Below, piece by piece: positions 1 through 8,728 of a stretch of DNA of 42,385 bases; within the stretch, counting starts at the first letter, position 1, and each line of letters begins with the position of its first letter. The notes under the pieces were generated by a model. That model did not search any database and was not told the DNA's origin. It worked only from the letters and a program-made list of their open reading frames with translations. The DNA is from Candidatus Methanorudis spinitermitis (GTDB lineage Archaea > Methanobacteriota > Methanobacteria > Methanobacteriales > Methanobacteriaceae): contig JAITUQ010000046.1 of assembly GCA_031286225.1 (NCBI GenBank), forward strand, positions 1 through 42,385, read 5' to 3'. A program made the position numbers and the translations under genes.

Positions 1-110
1 CCGCGAAAAAAACAACAATACTACATGTATTTTTAGCAGGAATGCTCACAACACTAGGCTACAACAAAAAAACAGACCTACAAAAGCTCTCAGAATCTCG
101 AAAAAAATAG
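1..110 (+). pseudogene. 3' end of a truncated gene, possibly a transposase
   Basis: An open frame runs in from the window edge and stops at TAG 108-110. The last 35 residues end in LAGMLTTLGYNKKTDLQKLS followed by a basic tail. The codons (CTA, CTC, ACA) are richer in C than those of the neighbouring genes. The basic tail and codon use would suit the C-terminus of a DDE transposase, but this is a guess from a short piece. It may be an intact gene cut by the window edge rather than a pseudogene. No insertion-sequence end is clearly visible after the stop. Confidence 0.3.
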
Positions 111-288
111 GACCCTATAATTTTATTTAAAAAAAATAGTAAGTAAAATACTAAAATAACTAATTTTTCAAAAAATTAATAATCACAAAATTCATTAGAA
201 AAGTAATAAAAAAAGTTTTATGTATTTAATATTAATTTGTCTTCTGTAAGAGCATTTGAAAAATAAAAAAAGGTATAAGTTTTTCATA

Positions 289-316
289 TTTTTATTTTTA
301 TAAGTTAAAAACAAAG
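289..316. repeat. 28-bp dispersed intergenic repeat, copy 1
   Basis: These 28 bases, ending in ATAAGTTAAAAACAAAG, recur exactly at 4485-4512. Both copies lie between genes and are followed by T-rich sequence. The repeat is AT-rich, but an identical 28-mer is long for chance. It lies in the 281-base spacer 111-391, where I see no gene. Confidence 0.5.
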
Positions 317-391
317 CTGTTATTATTTTTAAAAAAGTTTTAATTTTTTATAAAGTTAATAATAAAGTTTTTATTATCTATTATTATTTAA

Positions 392-1678
392 TCATTGTTC
401 TAATCGTTTAGGAATAATTTGATTTCTAAACAAGTCTTCATAAGTTTCTTTTTCCCTAATTATCTCCGAATTTCCATTTTTAATCAAAACTTCCCTAGGT
501 CGAGGTCTTGAATTATATTGTGATGCCATTGAAAAAGCATAAGCTCCTGTATTCATAATAGCTAAAGTATCTCCTTCTTCAACTTTTGGAAGTAGTCTGT
601 CTCTTCCAAATAAATCACCTGATTCACAAACATTTCCAGCTATATCTACTTTTTCAGTTGCTTTGTCTTTTGCTTTATTAGCAACAATGATATGATGATA
701 AGATTCATACATAGCTGGACGAAGAAGTGTATTGAATCCACAATCTACTCCAATAAATTTACGATAGCTATTTTTAATAGTATTTACAGTTGTTAAAAGA
801 TAAGAAACATCTCCAACAATATATCTTCCAGGTTCAATATACATTGATGGTTTGCCCATTCCATATTCATTTAACTTTGATTTAAATATTCTAGTTATTT
901 CCTCTCCAAATTCATCAATAGCTAAAATATTCTCTTCTGGTTCATATGGTATTCCAAGACCACCACCAAAGTCTATAAATTCAAAATCAATATCTGCTTC
1001 ACTAGCTACAATTCCCGCTATATCCATTAAAGTATTAGTAGCTAATTTAAACGGTTCAGGATCTAATATTCCAGAACCTATATGAGTATGAATTCCAACA
1101 GGATCAAATCCCAAATTTTTAGCTGTTTTGTAGACTTCAACAGCTTCATTTTCTTTAATACCAAATTTACTCATTTTTCCACCAGTGATAACGTGTTTAT
1201 GATGACCTGCACCAACCATGGGATTAATTCTAAATGATACTTTATATCCTTCTGGAACAACCATTTTAGCTAATTTTTTAAGCTGTGAAACTGAGTCTAT
1301 GTTTATTCTAACTCCTGTTTCATCAATGTATTTTAATTCTTCATTTGTAACATTATTTCCAGTGAAAAGGATCCTATCAGGTGAAAATCCAGTTTTCAGT
1401 GAAATATAAACCTCTCCAGGAGAAACTGCATCAATACAGCTACCAAGCTCCTCAAGTATTCTCATTATAGCTAAATTTGTATTAGCTTTGCATGCATAAA
1501 AAATTTTAAAATCAGGATAATGTTTAGTGAAAGCATTGAAAACTCTTTTATAGTTGTTTCTAATTCTTTCTTCATCAACAACATATAGTGGAGTTCCATA
1601 TTTCTCTGTAAGTTCAATAGTATCTGTTCCACCAATTTCAACATGATTTTTTTCATTAATCTTTAAATTTAAATCCAT
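392..1678 (-). CDS. lysA: Diaminopimelate decarboxylase
   Basis: Last step of lysine synthesis: decarboxylates meso-2,6-diaminopimelate to L-lysine with pyridoxal phosphate, in the cytosol. Fold-III PLP (alanine racemase-like) barrel. The motif FYACKANTN near residue 64 carries the PLP lysine. Glycine-rich FGGGLGIPY and EPGRYIVGD bind the phosphate. [11 protein letters not shown] carries the active-site Cys and Glu supplied across the dimer, and YNSRPRP lies near the C-terminus. The length, about 428 aa, is normal. I chose the second ATG (1676-1678): AGGATGG lies a few bases before it, whereas an ATG at 1685-1687 abuts the AGG directly. It is transcribed alone leftward from a promoter with a dyad at 1775-1792. 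Confidence 0.93.
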   Translation of the reverse strand: MDLNLKINEKNHVEIGGTDTIELTEKYGTPLYVVDEERIRNNYKRVFNAFTKHYPDFKIFYACKANTNLAIMRILEELGSCIDAVSPGEVYISLKTGFSPDRILFTGNNVTNEELKYIDETGVRINIDSVSQLKKLAKMVVPEGYKVSFRINPMVGAGHHKHVITGGKMSKFGIKENEAVEVYKTAKNLGFDPVGIHTHIGSGILDPEPFKLATNTLMDIAGIVASEADIDFEFIDFGGGLGIPYEPEENILAIDEFGEEITRIFKSKLNEYGMGKPSMYIEPGRYIVGDVSYLLTTVNTIKNSYRKFIGVDCGFNTLLRPAMYESYHHIIVANKAKDKATEKVDIAGNVCESGDLFGRDRLLPKVEEGDTLAIMNTGAYAFSMASQYNSRPRPREVLIKNGNSEIIREKETYEDLFRNQIIPKRLEQ

Positions 1679-1761
1679 TTTATCCATCCTGATTAAAAAA
1701 TTATTTATCAGTTAATAAAAATTTACATTTTATTCTATCCAAATAATTAGTATTAAGTTAA

Positions 1762-1810
1762 CTAATATATAAATATTTAGGTATGCCTAAATTTTCTATT
1801 TATATATCTA
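1762..1810. promoter_or_regulatory. lysA promoter with central DtxR-like dyad
   Basis: A dyad ATTTAGG-TATG-CCTAAAT (1775-1792) lies between two TATA-like boxes: a minus-strand TTTATATAT (1765-1773) pointing at lysA, and a plus-strand TATTTATATATC (1798-1808) pointing right. The dyad overlaps the expected BRE of the lysA promoter. Its form resembles operators of the metal-dependent DtxR/MntR family (TTAGG...CCTAA), which is a likeness only. The rest of the 475-base spacer 1688-2162 shows no gene. Confidence 0.45.
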
Positions 1811-2162
1811 TTTTATTATCAAAATAGCATAGTCCTAATCATTTTATTTCTTAAATTTTATATAATAAATAAGTTTTTTTTGATTTTATATAAACTATTT
1901 TAATATTAATTATAAAAAATAAGTATTAAAATATTTTTTATATTTAAAAAAGTTCTTTAAACAATGTAGGTAAATTCTCAGATATGATAAAAGCCAAAAG
2001 TTATTATTGAAAAAAAATTTAGTATTAGTTATTATTTGTAACTGTCTAAAATAGATATATATTTTAATAATTATATATAAATTCAGAAATATCTATTAAT
2101 AATTAGATATTAATTCAGGAAATATTCAGTAACTTTAAAAAAACTAATGGAGCTTGTGATAA

Positions 2163-2588
2163 ATGGTGAAAAAAGTATTGTTTGTTTGTACAGGGAATAT
2201 ATGTCGAAGTCCAATGGCTGAAGCTATTTTTAATTTTAAAGCTAGTGATGATTTTCAAGCTATTTCAGCTGGAGTTCTTGAAGACGATGGATATAAAGCA
2301 TCCAATCATGCTATTACAGTTTTAAAAAGTAAAAATATTGATTTATCTAATCATAGGTCTCAAATAGTTGATAATAATCTTTTAAAAAGTGTTGATTATG
2401 TTTGTTGTATGGGAGATATTCATATTACATTTTTAAAGAAAAATTACCCAAAATACAAAGATAAGTACTTTAAATTATCTGATGAAGATATTTTTGATCC
2501 TTTTAGATATGACATTGATATTTATGAAGAAGTAGCTAATGAGATTGAAAATAAAATTGATGAATTACTTGAAAAAATATCTATTTAA
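2163..2588 (+). CDS. Low-molecular-weight protein tyrosine phosphatase family protein
   Basis: Cytosolic phosphatase of the LMW-PTP/arsenate reductase fold. The N-terminal P-loop CTGNICRS (C9 to R15, the C-x5-R signature) forms the phosphocysteine intermediate. DIFDPF near residue 117 supplies the general-acid Asp. At 141 aa it is the usual length. The start has GGAG about ten bases upstream. The substrate is unknown: phosphotyrosine, arginine phosphate or arsenate are all possible in this family. It is a single gene facing the nudix gene tail to tail. Confidence 0.85.
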   Translation: MVKKVLFVCTGNICRSPMAEAIFNFKASDDFQAISAGVLEDDGYKASNHAITVLKSKNIDLSNHRSQIVDNNLLKSVDYVCCMGDIHITFLKKNYPKYKDKYFKLSDEDIFDPFRYDIDIYEEVANEIENKIDELLEKISI

Positions 2589-2667
2589 TGAAAAATTAGC
2601 TTTAATAATAATATTAGCTGTTTAAAAATTCTAAAACTTCAATCATGGGATAATTCAGAACCAATAT

Positions 2668-3069
2668 TTATAACTTATTATTTTCTTCAAGCAAAAATGT
2701 TTTAAACCAGCCAGAAATTTCTAAACTCTGTATTTCATCAAGTGATGCCCATTTCCAGTCGACATGTTCTTCACTTATTTTAATTTCCCCAGAAAAGATA
2801 TTTATACTCATTACAATAGCTACTGTCTTTTTGTGAGGAAAATTTTCTTGAACAGCACCAACAAGATCACCAATCTTTATAGACAAATTTGTTTCTTCTT
2901 TCAATTCCCTAATCAATGCTTGATCAAAATTTTCTCCATCTTCAACCTTTCCTCCAGGTAATTCCCATCGATTAGAATTAGTACTTGAATTAGGATGCCT
3001 TTTTAAGATTAAAAATGTATTATTTTTTTTTATTAGTCCTCTTACTGTTAAACCAAATGGAATTTCCAT
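2668..3069 (-). CDS. Nudix hydrolase (MutT-like)
   Basis: Hydrolyses a nucleoside diphosphate linked to another moiety. The substrate cannot be read from the sequence; oxidised dNTP clean-up is common in short Nudix proteins. The Nudix box runs from G40 to about L62 with RELKEE at 54-59 holding the metal-binding glutamates. The usual late Gly of the box is Asn61. At 133 aa it is a single-domain protein. It lies 41 bases downstream of argD on the same strand, so the two are probably co-transcribed. Confidence 0.85.
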   Translation of the reverse strand: MEIPFGLTVRGLIKKNNTFLILKRHPNSSTNSNRWELPGGKVEDGENFDQALIRELKEETNLSIKIGDLVGAVQENFPHKKTVAIVMSINIFSGEIKISEEHVDWKWASLDEIQSLEISGWFKTFLLEENNKL

Positions 3070-3110
3070 AAAATCACTTTTTAAAAATCATGACCCTGAA
3101 AATAATAGCT

Positions 3111-4283
3111 TCAAATCTGTAAAAATACTTCATTTAAAGCTATTATCATTTTATCAACTTGTTCTTTAGTGATAATAAGTGGAGGAGCAAATCTCAAAGC
3201 ATTTTTACCTGTAGCATTTATTAAAAATCCTTTTTCTCTCATTTTATCAACTACAAAACCACATTCTTGGTTTAATTCAATAGCTAAAAACAAGCCATGT
3301 CCTCGAACATCAATTATAAAATCATATTTGTCTTTTAACTCATTAAATTTTTCCTTTAAATATTTTCCAGTATTTTTTGAATTTTCAGCTAGCTTTTCAC
3401 TTTCAATTGTTTCAATTGTCACCATAGCTACTGCACATCCTAATGGGTTTCCCCCAAAAGTTGAGCCATGATCTCCATAATCAAAAGCACTAGCTATTTT
3501 ATCCGTAGCTAAAAATCCAGCAATAGGATATCCTCCCCCAAATGCCTTAGCTATTGTCATAATATCTGGTTTTATTTCAAATAATTCATAAGCAAACATT
3601 TCTCCTGTTCTTGCAAAACCAGTTTGAACTTCATCTAAAATTAAAAGAACGTTATTTTCACGGCAGATAGCTTCAACTTCTTTTAAGTAATTCTTTGGAG
3701 GAACTATGATTCCTCCTTCTCCTTGAATAGCTTCAACAAGAACTGCTGCAGTATCATTACCAATAATATTAGCTATTGCATCAGAATCCCCATAATCTAC
3801 ATGTTTAAAACCTGATGGAAGTGGTTTAAAAGGTTCTTTATATTTATCTTGACCAGTAGCTGTAACAGTTACGATTGTTCTACCATGAAATGAATTATTT
3901 GTAGATATTATTTCCCCTTTTCCAGTATATTTTCTAGCTAATTTAATAGCTCCTTCATTAGCTTCAGCTCCACTGTTAGCAAAGAAAACTTTATCAAAAA
4001 CTGTTATTTCGGATAATTTTTTAGCTAATTTTACTTGTTCTTCTGTAAAATAAACATTTGAGGTATGAATAAGTTTTTCGGCTTGTTTTTGAAGAGTTTC
4101 AATTACTTTTGGGTGAGATTGTCCAAGTACATTTACAGCTATTCCTGCAAAGAAATCTAAGTATTCATTTCCATCAGCATCCCAAATAACAGCTCCTTTT
4201 CCATGGGTTAAAGCTATTGGTTGGCGTCCATATGTTTGCATGATATATTTTGAGTCTAAGTCTATTGTTTCCTTGTTATTCAT
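3111..4283 (-). CDS. argD: Acetylornithine aminotransferase
   Basis: PLP class-III aminotransferase that converts N-acetylglutamate semialdehyde to N-acetylornithine in arginine synthesis. It may also act in lysine synthesis as the succinyl-DAP enzyme. Visible are the NSGAEANEGA loop near residue 107, SFHGRT, the PLP-ring Asp in LDEVQTGFARTG, the Schiff-base lysine in TIAKAFGGGYP (about K250 counted from the upstream ATG), and GSTFGGNPLGCAVA. I chose the ATG at 4281-4283 because GAGGAAT lies at proper spacing before it; an ATG four codons upstream lacks this. First gene of a pair with the Nudix hydrolase. Confidence 0.92.
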   Translation of the reverse strand: MNNKETIDLDSKYIMQTYGRQPIALTHGKGAVIWDADGNEYLDFFAGIAVNVLGQSHPKVIETLQKQAEKLIHTSNVYFTEEQVKLAKKLSEITVFDKVFFANSGAEANEGAIKLARKYTGKGEIISTNNSFHGRTIVTVTATGQDKYKEPFKPLPSGFKHVDYGDSDAIANIIGNDTAAVLVEAIQGEGGIIVPPKNYLKEVEAICRENNVLLILDEVQTGFARTGEMFAYELFEIKPDIMTIAKAFGGGYPIAGFLATDKIASAFDYGDHGSTFGGNPLGCAVAMVTIETIESEKLAENSKNTGKYLKEKFNELKDKYDFIIDVRGHGLFLAIELNQECGFVVDKMREKGFLINATGKNALRFAPPLIITKEQVDKMIIALNEVFLQI

Positions 4284-4484
4284 CTTATTCCTCATTAAAA
4301 CATTAAATTTTGAATTAATATTATTAACAATTTTATTTAACCTTATTTAATCTCAAACATGATATAGTTAATATGTATTTTTATTAAATCTCAAAGGAAA
4401 TATTATTAATAATCTTATCTTTCTTAATTAAATTGAATATGATAAGTATTAATAATATTTATCTATTTTTTTATTTATAAAAAT

Positions 4485-4512
4485 TTTTTATTTTTATAAG
4501 TTAAAAACAAAG
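4485..4512. repeat. 28-bp dispersed intergenic repeat, copy 2
   Basis: Exact second copy of 289-316. It lies in the 4296-4756 spacer between argD and the cyclophilin gene, which otherwise holds only AT-rich sequence and the direct repeat at 4593-4687. Confidence 0.5.
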
Positions 4513-4592
4513 TTTTTATAATTTATAAAATTATTTTTAAAATTACTAATTATCATAAAATAATTATATGATTAAAAAGATAACATTTAATG

Positions 4593-4687
4593 GTAAAAAC
4601 TTACAATTTATTTAATTTTTAAAGAATATTATTTATGATAAAAACTTACAATTTTTTTAATATTTAATTTTTAAAGAATATTATTTA
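4593..4687. repeat. Tandem direct repeat upstream of the cyclophilin gene
   Basis: A unit starting TAAAAACTTACAATTT and ending AAAGAATATTATTTA occurs twice in a row (4593-4634 and 4639-4687). The second copy carries a small insertion. It sits 70-160 bases before the cyclophilin start and may be promoter-proximal. No function can be assigned. Confidence 0.6.
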
Positions 4688-4756
4688 ATAAAATTTATAA
4701 TTTTATAAAAATTTAAGTTTATGAACCCCATATCCACAAAAAAACTAAGTGATATA

Positions 4757-5179
4757 ATGAAAAAAGCTATTATTGAAACCAAAAAAGGAAATATAGAATT
4801 AGAATTATTTAATAAAGATGCTCCAAATACAGTAGCTAATTTTGAAAAATTAACTAAGAAAGGATTTTATGATGGTTTAACCTTCCACAGAGTACTTCCC
4901 GATTTTGTCATCCAAGGAGGATGTCCAAAAGGTGATGGAACTGGAGGACCGGGTTATACAATAAAATGTGAGATAAATGATAATAAACATGGCACTGGAT
5001 CTTTATCAATGGCTCATGCTGGAAAAAATACTGGTGGGAGCCAGTTTTTTATAACTCATTCCCCTCAACCTCATTTAGATGGAGTTCATACTGTTTTTGG
5101 AAAAGTAATCTCAGGTATGGATGTTGTAAACTCTATTAAACAAGGAGATGTAATGGAAAAAGTAACTGTTACAGGTTAA
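4757..5179 (+). CDS. Peptidyl-prolyl cis-trans isomerase, cyclophilin type
   Basis: Cytosolic cyclophilin that speeds prolyl isomerisation during folding. Core motifs are in place: [13 protein letters not shown] (the catalytic Arg and the Gln of the active site), [22 protein letters not shown] and [12 protein letters not shown]. The frame is open from an ATG at 4721, but homology-like sequence begins at [23 protein letters not shown] just before 4757 is the better ribosome site, giving 140 aa, a normal length for a minimal archaeal cyclophilin. Monocistronic. Confidence 0.88.
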   Translation: MKKAIIETKKGNIELELFNKDAPNTVANFEKLTKKGFYDGLTFHRVLPDFVIQGGCPKGDGTGGPGYTIKCEINDNKHGTGSLSMAHAGKNTGGSQFFITHSPQPHLDGVHTVFGKVISGMDVVNSIKQGDVMEKVTVTG

Positions 5180-5459
5180 TATTTTAATAAAATTTTAAAT
5201 ATTAAATTTTGTCCATTTATCTTAAAAAAAATAATTATTAATTTATATAATATTTAAGAAAGTTTAATATATTTTAAATAAGTTTATGCTATATTTAATA
5301 AATTTTACAATAATTAATAAGTTTATAGTATATTTTAACAAAATTTAGAAATTATAAATAATTACATAAATATTATTTTTAATAAAAGTTCAAATTTATA
5401 ATAATAGCTAAATTTTATTTTATAATATCATCAATCATTTTTCTATTTTTTATTTATTT

Positions 5460-5704
5460 TTGTTTTTATTGTGTTGTAGATTTATTAATATTAGCAATAC
5501 AGAAAAATCTACAGAAGTTTTATTTTCTATTGGTGTTGAAACAAAAGAAGAAGTTGATGAAATATTCAAATACGTAGCAGATAATGGTGAAAAATCTTTT
5601 GCTCACCTGAAGATGTTAATGGAATGTATAACTGTGGTTTTTATGATTTAAATGGTCACAGATGGAATATTCTATATATGGATATGTCCCTAATGAATAT
5701 ATAA
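5460..5704 (+). pseudogene. Broken VOC (glyoxalase/bleomycin-resistance-like) protein, C-terminal part
   Basis: Reading from about 5476 gives NTEKSTEVLFSIGVETKEEV and onward to NGEKSFAH near 5606. The frame then shifts by one base, and the next frame continues EDVNGMYNCGFYDLNGHRWN and ends MDMSLMNI with TAA at 5702-5704. Together these look like the second half of a VOC-superfamily protein; such proteins often end G-H-x-W-x-x-x-Y-M-D. The N-terminal half is missing or unrecognisable. The nearest intact relatives I can recall are bacterial, so transfer followed by decay is plausible. One single-base frameshift is seen directly. Confidence 0.65.
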
Positions 5705-5719
5705 AATAGTATATCCTGT

Positions 5720-6676
5720 TTATTCCTTTATTTTATTCATTAATCCAGATTTTCGAGCATAGTGGAACAAATATAGCTGTACATAACCAGCATAATTTCC
5801 AAACCTTTCCATTCCAAATTCACGAACTTTAGCTACTGAAATATCTCTATCATTAAAATACAGATGAGAAGCTATTCTTTTTATCCAAATATCAGATGGA
5901 AAAGCTTCTTCAAATCCATAACCATATAATAAAATACAGTCAGCTACTTTTGGTCCAACTCCTGGTAATTTTAGGACTTCTTTGTATGCTTCACTATAAG
6001 TCATTTTTGGAATTTCCAAGAGGTCAATTTCAAGTGTAAAAAGTTCGCTTGCTCTTTTAATATAAGGTACTCTATAGCCAACTCCACATGATTTAAGATT
6101 CTTAGTACAACATTCAAGCTCCATAATCCTACCAATAGCTTCATACTCTTCAAAATTATCTTCATAAACATCCATCAAAGTTGTAGGTAATGGAAAACTA
6201 TAAAATGTTCCTGATGGAAATTCAGTAGCTACTCCCCATTTTTCTTTAATTTTAGCTATTGACTTGGTCCATCTGGCTATTGAATTATTAGCTGAAGTTA
6301 TTGAAGATACAATGCATTCAAAAGGATCTTTAGCTAAAAATAACCTCAAACCCTTGCAAAAATCAGTAGCTGGCTCTAACTTAGAATCTTCAGATAAATA
6401 ACTATAAAATTTGTCCAAATCAAAATTTAAATTGAATATTCTAGCTATTTCTTTTTCAATAGCTACCTCATCAATAGATGTATTTTGATTAGCTATTGGA
6501 AGTTCATATTCTAGATTTAAATTGTTAATATCGTTTTGATGAGTTTTTATAAGAATTGGCATATTAGCTATTTCTACTACCTCACAATAGCTATTGTCCT
6601 TAACTTGCCATGGTGTTTGAGATGTTTGACCTGATTCTTGGGTGAGTTTTAGGTCTATTTGGGATTTAAATTGCAT
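5720..6676 (-). CDS. 8-oxoguanine DNA glycosylase/AP lyase, OGG1-type
   Basis: Base-excision repair glycosylase of the HhH-GPD superfamily. The helix-hairpin-helix reads LPGVGPKVADCILLYG (about 236-251). Its lysine (about K243) matches the catalytic lysine of OGG1-type bifunctional enzymes. The GPD aspartate is in FPSDIW (about D262). The N-terminal 100 residues fit the beta domain of OGG1, and 318 aa is the right length. AlkA-like 3-methyladenine glycosylase is the alternative, but the Lys in the hairpin favours OGG. It is dense in TAGCTA (I count eight copies). A degraded copy of its middle lies at 8132-8296. Confidence 0.82.
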   Translation of the reverse strand: MQFKSQIDLKLTQESGQTSQTPWQVKDNSYCEVVEIANMPILIKTHQNDINNLNLEYELPIANQNTSIDEVAIEKEIARIFNLNFDLDKFYSYLSEDSKLEPATDFCKGLRLFLAKDPFECIVSSITSANNSIARWTKSIAKIKEKWGVATEFPSGTFYSFPLPTTLMDVYEDNFEEYEAIGRIMELECCTKNLKSCGVGYRVPYIKRASELFTLEIDLLEIPKMTYSEAYKEVLKLPGVGPKVADCILLYGYGFEEAFPSDIWIKRIASHLYFNDRDISVAKVREFGMERFGNYAGYVQLYLFHYARKSGLMNKIKE

Positions 6677-6832
6677 GATAAAACTTTAAAACATTAAATC
6701 AAAATTTTAATTATCAAGAAAGATTTTAAAATTAAAGTAAAATTATAGTTAAAAAGACTTGATTTTAAATGAGAATTATTTTAAAAATATTTTTTTAGTT
6801 CTCAAAAAAAACCCTTTATTAAATATATCTTT

Positions 6833-7840
6833 TCATTTAATTTTCAAATTATCAATTGTTGTAATTAACTTGTTAATAAGATCTTTTGTTGTTTCATTTG
6901 ATTCATACATATATGTTTCATAAACTAAAGTAGGAGTACCTGATTTCATAATTGGAATTGTGACATAATCTGGACTTGTTTGAGATTCAGGATAATAGTA
7001 AACTAAAGGAGGAACTTTAGCTATAATTTCATCTGCCAAAGCTTTAGAGGTGGTATTATTAAGTGGAGCGAAGATGAAATTTGTTTTTTTATAGTTACCC
7101 CCATTTGTACCTTGATTAGAATGAACATCTGCAACTAAGTCATAATTTTTGGAAATTACATCAGGAACAACAAATTTATTAGCTAATATTTGACCATTCA
7201 TTCTTCCAGTATCATAATTATTAGGATTATTTGTGACTTTAATCTTATAAATGTAATAACAATAATTTAAAGAATCAGATTTAGCTATTAAATAATTATA
7301 TAAAATATTATGAACATTAAATTCTAAAGGATGAACACCAATAATAAAAGCAATTTTAATATTTGAACTTTTATTACCTATTGGACCAATAATTTCAACC
7401 GATCCTTTGTCATTTGAGCCCAAGATAGTACTATTTGTTTTATTAAGATTAATAATCATTATATTACTTAAATTAACATTATTTTGATTCTGATTGTTAT
7501 TTGATTTAATTAAATTATTATTTAAATTATTATTTGGTTGATTTTTTGTTTTAATTAAATTATTAATTAAATTATTATCAGATTGATTTTTTGTTTTATT
7601 TAAATTATTATTTGAACTAGTATTCGACTTATTCTCTTGATTATCAGGATTATTTGAATTAATATTAGAATTATTATCTAAATTATTAAAATCATTAGCT
7701 GGATTAACTAGATTATCACTTGAATTATTATTTAAATTATCATCTTGATTATTAACATTAATAAAAGTAGTAAAAGCCAATAAACCTATTAATAATACAA
7801 ATAAAACTATGATTAGAATAATTATATCTTTTAATTTCAT
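6833..7840 (-). CDS. Membrane-anchored Asn-rich protein with M14-like zinc peptidase domain
   Basis: Residues 5-27 form one transmembrane anchor. Residues 30-125 are a low-complexity linker built almost only of Asn, with repeats of LNNNLIK. A globular domain follows. It holds GVHPLEF (H170, E173), DTGRMNG (R213), ADVHSN (H240) and LVYETY (E308). This is the order expected for the HxxE, Arg, His and catalytic Glu of M14/succinylglutamate desuccinylase-like zinc hydrolases. I infer an outward-facing peptidase or amidase, perhaps acting on pseudomurein or peptides. A GGGGC ribosome site lies about 10 bases upstream. The exact family is uncertain. Confidence 0.6.
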   Translation of the reverse strand: MKLKDIIILIIVLFVLLIGLLAFTTFINVNNQDDNLNNNSSDNLVNPANDFNNLDNNSNINSNNPDNQENKSNTSSNNNLNKTKNQSDNNLINNLIKTKNQPNNNLNNNLIKSNNNQNQNNVNLSNIMIINLNKTNSTILGSNDKGSVEIIGPIGNKSSNIKIAFIIGVHPLEFNVHNILYNYLIAKSDSLNYCYYIYKIKVTNNPNNYDTGRMNGQILANKFVVPDVISKNYDLVADVHSNQGTNGGNYKKTNFIFAPLNNTTSKALADEIIAKVPPLVYYYPESQTSPDYVTIPIMKSGTPTLVYETYMYESNETTKDLINKLITTIDNLKIK

Positions 7841-7938
7841 GATAACTAAGCCCCATCATTAAACTTTAAAGCTTAATAATAACATAATGATATTTTTAAT
7901 TCTAGCCTATAATATTTACTCTTTTTTCTTTTAATACT

Positions 7939-8010
7939 CTATAAATTTATAATCTAACATTAACTATCCATATTTTTAATATGCTATAAATTTATAATCT
8001 AACATTAACT
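7939..8010. repeat. 27-bp direct repeat, two copies 45 bp apart
   Basis: CTATAAATTTATAATCTAAC plus ATTAACT occurs at 7939-7965 and again at 7984-8010. The second copy overlaps the start of the hisF fragment, at the position matching the hisF stop codon. This looks like a local duplication made after or during the larger rearrangement here. Confidence 0.7.
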
Positions 8011-8127
8011 TTTTTTTCCTTTAAATATTTTTTAACTACTGGAACATGATATTCATCAAAATAGAAGATATTTGCAGCTAAAGCTGCACTTGCATCAGCA
8101 ATTTCAAATGCTTCCAAAATGTGTTTT
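7992..8127 (-). pseudogene. Fragment of hisF, 3' end (duplicate)
   Basis: 136 bases align without gaps to the 3' end of the intact hisF at 8729-8864. By eye 114 of 136 match (about 84%), with long perfect blocks such as TTAACTACTGGAACA and TTTCAAATGCTTCCAAAATG. It stops abruptly at 8127 and after three bases runs into glycosylase-gene sequence. It is not translatable as HisF. Confidence 0.9.
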
Positions 8128-8131
8128 AACT

Positions 8132-8296
8132 GTTGAATTATTAACTGAAGTCATTAAAGATACAATACAATAAAAATTTTTAGCTGAAAATAATCTCACA
8201 CCTTGTAAAAATCAATAGCTGGTTCAAGTTTAGAATCTTCAGATAAATAAGTAATAAAATCTCTTCAAATCAAAACTTAAATTAAATATTTTAGCA
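8132..8296 (-). pseudogene. Fragment of the OGG-type glycosylase gene (duplicate)
   Basis: Aligns to 6280-6445 inside the intact glycosylase gene, in the same orientation, at roughly 80% identity with one short gap. TTAGAATCTTCAGATAAATA is shared exactly. Homology fades after 8296, though AT-rich remnants may go on to about 8345. The plus-strand order, hisF end then glycosylase middle then glycosylase start, is the order across the junction of a tandem duplication that ran from inside the glycosylase gene to inside hisF. Confidence 0.88.
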
Positions 8297-8333
8297 AATC
8301 CATATTGGAAATATTATCAAACTTTTCCTTTGA

Positions 8334-8447
8334 TTAATAGCTATATTCTTTTTTATTGCTTAAAAAGGCTATTGGAATAGCAACTACAATTCCAACGACG
8401 ATACATGGTAAAGCTGCGGAAAAAAGTCAAATAAATACATAATTCAT
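8334..8447 (-). pseudogene. Possible small membrane protein with internal TGA
   Basis: From ATG at 8445-8447 the frame reads MNYVFI, TGA, then LFSAALPCIVVGIVVAIPIA and a short polar tail ending at TAA. The hydrophobic stretch would make one membrane span. If the TGA is a mutated TGG, the original had 37 residues. It lies in the degraded part of the duplicated segment. No family is recognised, and it may be chance. Confidence 0.25.
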
Positions 8448-8728
8448 CCCATTATTATTTTAATATTTTTTTGTATATAATAACTATTATGAATGTTTTT
8501 CAAAGCATAATCTTTCATAAAATTCATGGGTGTTTTTTATAGAATGCATTCTACAAATTTAATCCATTACATACATGATTTTAGAGGATTCTTTCAATTT
8601 CATTCATTAATTTTATTTGAATTAAATTCTTGAAAAATATATGAAAAAATTTTTATAATTAATTTTATAATAAAAAAATTATACTTAAAAATTTCTTATA
8701 ATAATAAAATTAATAATCATATCTTAAA

